64,000 bases of DNA from JACMLX01 sp040384325. Lineage in GTDB: Bacteria > Gemmatimonadota > Gemmatimonadetes > Gemmatimonadales > Gemmatimonadaceae. The notes below the pieces were generated by a model. It was not told the DNA's origin and searched no databases. It saw only the letters and a list, made by a program, of their open reading frames with translations. Where the stretch lies: positions 620,001-684,000 of the forward strand of contig JAZKJL010000001.1 in assembly GCA_040384325.1 (NCBI GenBank). The letters are read 5' to 3'. Below, one piece after another: positions 58,949 to 64,000 of the stretch. A program made the position numbers and the translations under genes. How positions within the stretch are numbered: the first letter of the stretch is position 1; each line of letters begins with the position of its first letter.

Positions 58949-60039
58949 TCGATGTCCTGCGTGCTCACCAGGCGTGGATCTCGGCGCGCGGTGGCCGATC
59001 GCAGCAGCAGGTGCAGCCAGGACACCAGCTGCAGGCGACGCGGCCATGGATCGTCGATCGCGTCGAGCAGGCCGTGGCCGGGTGTGAAGCGTTTGCGGTA
59101 CATCAGCAGTGCCAGCCGGCTGCGGAAGCGCAGGCCAGCCGGCGGTTCGAGCAGCGACACGTGCGGTGCGGCGTGCGGCGTCTGCAGCAGCAGGTCGGCC
59201 ACCTGCGGTTGGTTCCGGAAACAGTGCACGCCACTGGTCAGGCGCGGGTTGCACTCGATCGCGCGTAGTCCGTCAGCCGTCTCGATGAAGTCGAAGGCGA
59301 ACTGCCCGCTCAGCGCATGGCAGGCCACGAACTGTCGCACCCACGCCTGCGTCGCAGCATCCCGCACGCTGTGGAAGCTGATGGCCGCGCCGCGTGGCCC
59401 CGCCGTCTCGTCCACCGCGTACGTCGCGTGCGCCAGCAGCACGCCATCACGCGCCACACTCCACGTGCAGAGCACACGGCCCACGAGATGTTCCTGCGCA
59501 ATCCAGCCTGCGCCGCTGACGGAATCCAGCGATGGTGGCGCATCACCGGTGGCCCAGGCGTGGACGCGGGTCGCGAAGCGCGAGAAGCGTGGCTTGAGGA
59601 TGTAGCGACCCGCCGGCAGTGTCGCGAGCTCCTCCGCGCCCTGTGTCAGCACATGCGTCCGTGGTACGCGCAGTCCGGCGCGCTCGCTCTCGGCGATGAA
59701 GCGCGCCTTGTCGTGCAGTGCGGCCAGTCGCGCACGCGGCTCGCACCGCACCGGTGCCTGCAGCGTACGGTGCAAGGCGGCGAGGTGGAACACCTCCTCG
59801 CACGTCGGCAGCACCACGTCGATCCGCTGCCGGTCGATCAGGCGATTGACGGCCGCCGCGTAGGGTGCATGCCCGTCACGCGGTGCCGGCAGCCGGTGCG
59901 CACCCGCCACCAGCCGCGACCCACGACAGATGTGCCACGCCTTCGTGTCGGCCACGTGCACCTCATGCCCCGAGCGCGCGCAGAGCCGCGCCAGCTCGAG
60001 GGTCGCCGGCGCCCGTGCGCCCGTCAGCAGGACTCGCAT
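58933..60039 (-). CDS. ATP-grasp-domain ligase, substrate unknown
   Basis: 368 residues from ATG 60039. An N-terminal Rossmann-like domain (MRVLLTGARAPATLELARLC) is followed by an ATP-grasp fold ('LAALHDKARFIAESERAGL', 'YILKPRFSRFATRVHAWA' with the ATP-contact Lys, 'FAFDFIETADGLRAIECNPR' with the Mg-binding Glu and Asn). The general plan is that of carbamoyl-phosphate-synthase-like carboxylate-amine ligases used in peptide and cofactor synthesis. An in-frame start at 60084 would add 15 residues. Divergent from the carboxylase gene pccB. Confidence 0.72.
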   Translation of the reverse strand: MRVLLTGARAPATLELARLCARSGHEVHVADTKAWHICRGSRLVAGAHRLPAPRDGHAPYAAAVNRLIDRQRIDVVLPTCEEVFHLAALHRTLQAPVRCEPRARLAALHDKARFIAESERAGLRVPRTHVLTQGAEELATLPAGRYILKPRFSRFATRVHAWATGDAPPSLDSVSGAGWIAQEHLVGRVLCTWSVARDGVLLAHATYAVDETAGPRGAAISFHSVRDAATQAWVRQFVACHALSGQFAFDFIETADGLRAIECNPRLTSGVHCFRNQPQVADLLLQTPHAAPHVSLLEPPAGLRFRSRLALLMYRKRFTPGHGLLDAIDDPWPRRLQLVSWLHLLLRSATARRDPRLVSTQDIEWNGE

Positions 60040-60117
60040 GACCTCATCCAGCGCAAGGTCGGCGCTCCGGCCGTCCACGTCCACTGCCGGCGTGTCGCAG
60101 GGGACCGTGGGGACAGC

Positions 60118-60123
60118 TAGTTT
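60118..60123 (+). promoter_or_regulatory. -10 box of the carboxyltransferase gene, predicted near-leaderless
   Basis: TAGTTT lies eight bases before ATG 60132. No Shine-Dalgarno sequence, and no clear -35 hexamer. Confidence 0.5.
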
Positions 60124-60131
60124 CCGCCCAC

Positions 60132-61667
60132 ATGTCCATGACCGAGAAACTCGACCTCCTCGCGCGCCGCAGCGCCGAGGCCGAATTGGGTGGCGGTGCC
60201 ACCCGCCTCGCCGCCCAGCATGCGAAGGGCAAACTGTCCGCCCGCGAACGGCTCGACATCCTCCTCGATGAGGGGTCGTTCGTCGAGATCGACAAGTTCG
60301 TCATCGCCCGCACCGAGTCCGACGGCGTCTATGGCGACGGCGTGGTGACCGGCTACGGCCGCATCGAAGGGCGACTGGTCTACGTCTTCTCGCAGGACTT
60401 CACGGTGCTCGGCGGCTCGCTGGCGGAAGCCCATGCGCGGAAGATCTGCAAGGTCATGGACCACGCGGTGCGCAATGGCGCGCCGGTGATCGGGCTCAAC
60501 GACAGCGGCGGTGCCCGGATCCAGGAAGGCGTGGTGGCCCTCGGTGCCTATGCCGACATCTTCCTCCGCAACACCCTCGCCAGCGGCGTGGTGCCACAGA
60601 TCTCCGCCATCCTCGGTCCGTGTGCCGGTGGTGCCGTGTATTCGCCCGCCATCACCGATTTCATCTACATGGTGCGCGGCACGAGCTACATGTTCGTGAC
60701 CGGCCCGAACGTGGTGAAGACGGTGACGCACGAGGACGTGACGATGGAGGAGCTGGGCGGTGCCGACACCCACGCCGGCACGTCGGGTGTCGCCCACTTC
60801 GCCTGCGACTCCGAGCTCGCCTGCCTGTCGCAGATCCGCGAGCTGTTCCGGTTCATTCCGTCCAACAACCTCGCCGACGGACCGCGCGGCAGCAGCACTG
60901 ATCCGCGCGATCGGCGCGACGAGGGATTGCTCGACGTGGTGCCGGAGAACCCGAACAAGCCGTACGACATGCACGAGGTCATCCGCCGAGTGGTGGACGA
61001 CGGTGAGTTCTACGAGGTGCATCGCGACTACGCACAGAACATCCTCTGTGGCTTTGCACACCTCGGCGGTACCAGCGTCGGCATCGTGGCCAACCAGCCT
61101 GCGGTGCTGGCCGGTGTGCTCGACATCGCCGCGTCGATGAAGGGCGCGCGGTTCATTCGCTTCTGTGATGCCTTCAACATCCCGATCGTGACGTTCGAGG
61201 ATGTGCCCGGCTTCCTGCCCGGTGTCAGCCAGGAGCACGGCGGCATCATCCGCCACGGTGCCAAGCTGCTGTATGCGTACTGCGAGGCCACGGTGCCGAA
61301 GCTGACCGTAATCACGCGCAAGGCGTACGGGGGCGCGTACGACGTGATGAGCTCGAAGCATATCCGCGGTGACTTCAACGTCGCCTGGCCGACGGCGGAG
61401 ATTGCGGTGATGGGACCGAAGGGTGCCGTGGAGATCATCTACAAGCGCGAGATCGCCGAGGCCCCCGATCCCGTCGAGGCCACCGACGCCAAGGTGGAGG
61501 AATACCGGCAGCAGTTCGCCAATCCGTACATGGCCGCAGCGTGGGGCTACGTGGACGACATCATCGATCCCCGCGACACCCGGCCGCGCCTCATCGATGC
61601 GCTGGAGTCGCTGGCGGGGAAGCGCGATCGCAATCCGCCGAAGAAGCACGGCAACATTCCGCTCTGA
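60132..61667 (+). CDS. pccB: Acyl-CoA carboxylase carboxyltransferase subunit (propionyl/acetyl-CoA)
   Basis: Transfers CO2 from carboxybiotin to an acyl-CoA. 511 residues with both crotonase-like halves: 'GKLSARERLDILLDEGSFVE', 'FTVLGGSLAEAHARKICKVM', 'GLNDSGGARIQEGV' (first oxyanion region) and 'DVPGFLPGVSQEHGGIIRHG', 'RKAYGGAYDVMSSK' (second). The closest family is propionyl-CoA carboxylase beta; in bacteria with this pair acetyl-CoA may also be a substrate. ATG 60138 is an alternative start. The biotin carboxylase gene follows after 129 bases. Confidence 0.9.
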   Translation: MSMTEKLDLLARRSAEAELGGGATRLAAQHAKGKLSARERLDILLDEGSFVEIDKFVIARTESDGVYGDGVVTGYGRIEGRLVYVFSQDFTVLGGSLAEAHARKICKVMDHAVRNGAPVIGLNDSGGARIQEGVVALGAYADIFLRNTLASGVVPQISAILGPCAGGAVYSPAITDFIYMVRGTSYMFVTGPNVVKTVTHEDVTMEELGGADTHAGTSGVAHFACDSELACLSQIRELFRFIPSNNLADGPRGSSTDPRDRRDEGLLDVVPENPNKPYDMHEVIRRVVDDGEFYEVHRDYAQNILCGFAHLGGTSVGIVANQPAVLAGVLDIAASMKGARFIRFCDAFNIPIVTFEDVPGFLPGVSQEHGGIIRHGAKLLYAYCEATVPKLTVITRKAYGGAYDVMSSKHIRGDFNVAWPTAEIAVMGPKGAVEIIYKREIAEAPDPVEATDAKVEEYRQQFANPYMAAAWGYVDDIIDPRDTRPRLIDALESLAGKRDRNPPKKHGNIPL

Positions 61668-61734
61668 GCCTCACTGGCATCGGTCGTCGCGCGGCGGTTG
61701 GGGACACGCCGACCGCGGCGGACTGGTGCAGGGC

Positions 61735-61740
61735 TAGCTT
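61735..61740 (+). promoter_or_regulatory. Possible promoter -10 box of the biotin carboxylase gene
   Basis: TAGCTT about 56 bases before GTG 61797, in the 129-base gap after pccB. No -35 at normal distance. Confidence 0.4.
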
Positions 61741-61796
61741 TCGTCGTCGACCGGTCGCCGCACCGCGGCGCCACTCCCATTCCGACCGCCGTCTCC

Positions 61797-63311
61797 GTGT
61801 TCACCAAGCTGCTCGTCGCCAATCGTGGCGAGATCGCCCTCCGTGTCATCCGCGCCTGCCGCGAGCTGGGTGTCGCCAGTGTCGCCGTCTACAGCGACGC
61901 CGACGCCACCGCACCACACGTGCGTGAGGCTGACGAGGCGGTGCACATCGGCCCCGCGCCGGCGGCGCAGAGTTACCTGCTCGGCGAGCGCATCCTCGAC
62001 GCCGCCCGCCGGACTGGCGCGCAGGCGATCCATCCTGGTTACGGCTTCCTCTCGGAACGGGAATGGTTCGCGCGTGCGGTGCGCGAGGCGGGATTGGTCT
62101 GGGTCGGGCCACCGGCCGAGGCGATCGCGGCGCTCGGCTCGAAGACCGCCGCCCGCACGCTGGCCGTCGCCGCCGGTGTGCCGGTGGTGCCTGGCACCAC
62201 CACGGCGCTGCGTGATGCTGCCGAGGCGCTGACGGTGGCGGAGGAGTTCGGGTTTCCGGTGTTGCTGAAGGCCGCGGCTGGTGGCGGCGGGAAGGGCATG
62301 CGCGTGGTGCGCACCGCTGACGAGTTGCCCGGTGCGCTGGCTGCGGCGCAACGCGAGGCGCAGAACGCCTTCGGTGACGACGCCGTCTACGTCGAGAAGT
62401 ACATCGAGGGGCCACGGCACGTGGAGATCCAGGTGCTCGGCGATACGCATGGCACCATGCTGCACCTCGGTGAACGCGAGTGCTCGGTGCAGCGTCGCCA
62501 CCAGAAGATGATCGAGGAAGCGCCAAGCGTGGCCGTGTCGCCCGACCTGCGCGCGCGCATGGGGGCCACTGCCGTCGCCGCGGCGAAGGCGGCTGGTTAC
62601 GTGAACGCCGGCACCTGCGAGTTCCTGCTCGATCGCGAGGGCAACTACTACTTCCTCGAGATGAACACGCGCATCCAGGTGGAGCATCCCGTGACCGAGC
62701 TGGTGACCGGGATCGACCTGGTGCAGTGGCAGATCCGCATCGCGGCCGGTGAACGCCTGCCGTTCCGCCAGGAGCTGATCGTGCCGCGTGGCTGGGCGAT
62801 GGAGTGCCGCATCACCAGCGAGGATTTCCAGAACGGCTTCCTGCCCTCCACCGGGCGCATCTCGTACCTGCATGTGCCATCGGGGCCCGGGATTCGCTGG
62901 GATGGCGGTGTGGAGGTGGGTAGTGAGGTCGGCCTGTTCTACGACCCGATGCTGGCGAAACTGATCGTGCACGCCGCCACCCGTGACGCGGCGATCGATC
63001 GCATGCACCGCGCGCTGCTGGAGCTGGAAGTCGAGGGGATCGAGACCTCGCGCGAATTTCACCTCCGCATGATGGAAGACGTCGAGTTCCGTCGCGGGGA
63101 CATCACCATCCAATGGCTGGAAGCGAAGTTGCCCGAATTGAGTGCGGTGATGCCGCCTGACGCAGATGTCCGTGCCGCCGTGATCGCCGCCGCACTGATG
63201 GCCGAACGCGATCGCAACGCCGTGAAGCCGGCCGCCCCGTCGGCGGAGAGCGCCGGCACCACCTCCGCCTGGCAGCGCGCGGCGCGCCTCGATGGGTTGC
63301 GCCACGCATGA
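61797..63311 (+). CDS. accC: Biotin carboxylase subunit of acyl-CoA carboxylase
   Basis: ATP-grasp enzyme that carboxylates biotin. 504 residues from GTG 61797: 'KLLVANRGEIALRVIRACRE', 'HPGYGFLSEREWFARAV', the glycine-rich loop AAAGGGGKGMRVV, 'GERECSVQRRHQKMIEEAPS' and 'YFLEMNTRIQVEHPVTELV'. A ~55-residue tail beyond the usual end is Ala/Ser-rich and carries no biotin-attachment MKM motif, so biotin carrier protein must be encoded elsewhere. Ends in an ATGA overlap with the next gene. Confidence 0.9.
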   Translation: MFTKLLVANRGEIALRVIRACRELGVASVAVYSDADATAPHVREADEAVHIGPAPAAQSYLLGERILDAARRTGAQAIHPGYGFLSEREWFARAVREAGLVWVGPPAEAIAALGSKTAARTLAVAAGVPVVPGTTTALRDAAEALTVAEEFGFPVLLKAAAGGGGKGMRVVRTADELPGALAAAQREAQNAFGDDAVYVEKYIEGPRHVEIQVLGDTHGTMLHLGERECSVQRRHQKMIEEAPSVAVSPDLRARMGATAVAAAKAAGYVNAGTCEFLLDREGNYYFLEMNTRIQVEHPVTELVTGIDLVQWQIRIAAGERLPFRQELIVPRGWAMECRITSEDFQNGFLPSTGRISYLHVPSGPGIRWDGGVEVGSEVGLFYDPMLAKLIVHAATRDAAIDRMHRALLELEVEGIETSREFHLRMMEDVEFRRGDITIQWLEAKLPELSAVMPPDADVRAAVIAAALMAERDRNAVKPAAPSAESAGTTSAWQRAARLDGLRHA

Positions 63312-64000
63312 GCGATTCCGCGACGGTCACGATCGAACGGATTGCCGCCGGTGGCGATGGTGTGGCGCGGCACGATGGCATGGTGGTGTTCGTGCCGCGG
63401 GCGGTGCCGGGTGACGTGGTGTCGGTGGCGTTGCAGCGACAGCGCACGTTCGCGCGCGGGCGCATCCTCGAGACGCTGACGGCGTCGCCCGATCGCGAGC
63501 CGGCGCCGTGTCCGCATTACGAGGGCGATCGCTGTGGCGGCTGCCAGCTGCAGGGCCTGCGCTACGACGCGCAGCTCGCGATCAAGGGTGACCTGATCCG
63601 CGATGCACTGGTGCGCATCGGCAAGCAGTCCATCGACGAGGTGCCGGTGACCGGCAGCCCGTCGCCGTGGGGGTATCGCAACACGCTCACGCTGGCGCTC
63701 AAGCGCGACCGGTTGCGACCCAACGGCTGGATGGCTGGCATGCACGTCGCCAGCGACCCCACACAGCTCTTCGAGTTGAAGACCTGCCTGATCGCGATGC
63801 CGGAGGTGATGGACGGCTGGCGTGCCGTGCTGGCGGCGGCTGAGAACCTGCCGCGGTCCGCGGCGCTGCGTGTGACGTTGCGGCTGCTGAACGCCGGTGG
63901 CCTGGCGCTGACGGTGGAAGGCGGTACGCAGTGGAAGCAGGCGGCGATCGAGTCGCTGGTGGCCGCGGTGCCCGGCCTGCACGCGGTGTGGTGGGTGCGC
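63308..64000 (+). CDS. 23S rRNA or tRNA uracil-5 methyltransferase, TrmA/RlmD family (3' end outside window)
   Basis: The visible 231 residues begin with a TRAM domain ('SATVTIERIAAGGDGVAR', 'VFVPRAVPGDVV') that binds RNA, followed by the iron-sulfur cysteine cluster CPHYEGDRCGGCQLQ of the RlmD/RumA group and the start of the methyltransferase half ('WGYRNTLTLALKRD'). The frame is open to the window end, so the catalytic cysteine and SAM motifs are not seen. ATG 63308 overlaps the accC stop (ATGA). Confidence 0.85.
   Translation, partial: MSDSATVTIERIAAGGDGVARHDGMVVFVPRAVPGDVVSVALQRQRTFARGRILETLTASPDREPAPCPHYEGDRCGGCQLQGLRYDAQLAIKGDLIRDALVRIGKQSIDEVPVTGSPSPWGYRNTLTLALKRDRLRPNGWMAGMHVASDPTQLFELKTCLIAMPEVMDGWRAVLAAAENLPRSAALRVTLRLLNAGGLALTVEGGTQWKQAAIESLVAAVPGLHAVWWVR

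Overview
The window is about two-thirds G+C, densely packed and almost free of mobile DNA. It reads as a chromosomal housekeeping region of a Gram-negative, non-proteobacterial organism. A member of the Gemmatimonadota is my best guess. The reasons are the very high G+C, outer-membrane barrel proteins with signal peptides, a large secreted sortilin/BNR-repeat protein, a pheT - coiled coil - zapA - 6S RNA - rny order, an archaeal-type Asd, a short DapB, a type II pantothenate kinase and promoters with a TANNNT -10 box. The phylum is inferred from family resemblance and gene order, not from a search.

Layout. 1-3499: end of dnaJ, then prmA, rsmE and a HIT protein, followed by rpsU and yqeY under their own promoter. 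3606-12719: DNA maintenance and central functions on the plus strand (mutS2, dnaG, recJ, rsmD, coaD, pta, rsmA), many joined by 1-4 base stop/start overlaps. 12737-22559: shorter units in both directions (redox repressor rex with a perfect operator, a DEDDh exonuclease, a metallo-beta-lactamase-fold hydrolase, a BNR-repeat secreted protein, an APC permease, a barrel protein, type II pantothenate kinase, a Dps-like ferritin). 22602-38000: infC-rpmI-rplT behind an apparent attenuator, pheS-pheT, a coiled-coil gene and zapA, a 6S RNA, rny, folD, xseA-xseB, ispA, dxs, nadK and recN. 37824-44962: an outer-membrane protein, a glycosidase-like protein, tRNA-Gly with a strong terminator, a kinase/alpha-beta-hydrolase fusion in an operon with a ClC transporter, and tRNA-Leu. 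45053-54902: a lysine/diaminopimelate operon (M20 deacylase, asd, lysC, dapB, dapA, dapD) running into aroA and cmk, then rpsA with its own promoters and terminator. 55037-64000: a secreted protein, dinB, a minus-strand ATP-grasp/acyltransferase-like pair next to a small secreted protein, both catalytic subunits of an acyl-CoA carboxylase, and the start of a TrmA/RlmD-type RNA methyltransferase.

How the parts work together. Translation and ribosome maturation (PrmA, RsmE, RsmD, RsmA, S21, IF3, L35, L20, PheST, S1), replication and repair (DnaG, RecJ, MutS2, ExoVII, RecN, Pol IV), isoprenoid synthesis (Dxs, IspA) and cofactor supply (CoaD, CoaW, NadK, FolD) are interleaved. The lysine genes supply diaminopimelate for the cell wall.

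Most notable observations. (1) The first ~300 coding bases of pheS have a base and codon composition foreign to the rest of the gene. (2) Six to eight genes start 5-8 bases after a TANNNT box without a Shine-Dalgarno sequence, which suggests leaderless mRNAs. (3) A well-folded 6S RNA lies between zapA and rny. (4) A perfect Rex operator lies 3 bases upstream of rex. (5) A strong intrinsic terminator lies inside the infC leader. (6) A Hanks kinase is fused to an alpha/beta-hydrolase whose nucleophile serine is replaced by alanine. (7) An ATP-grasp/acyltransferase-like pair has no recognised pathway. I see no CRISPR array, prophage, insertion sequence or replication origin, and no gene-free stretch longer than 300 bases.
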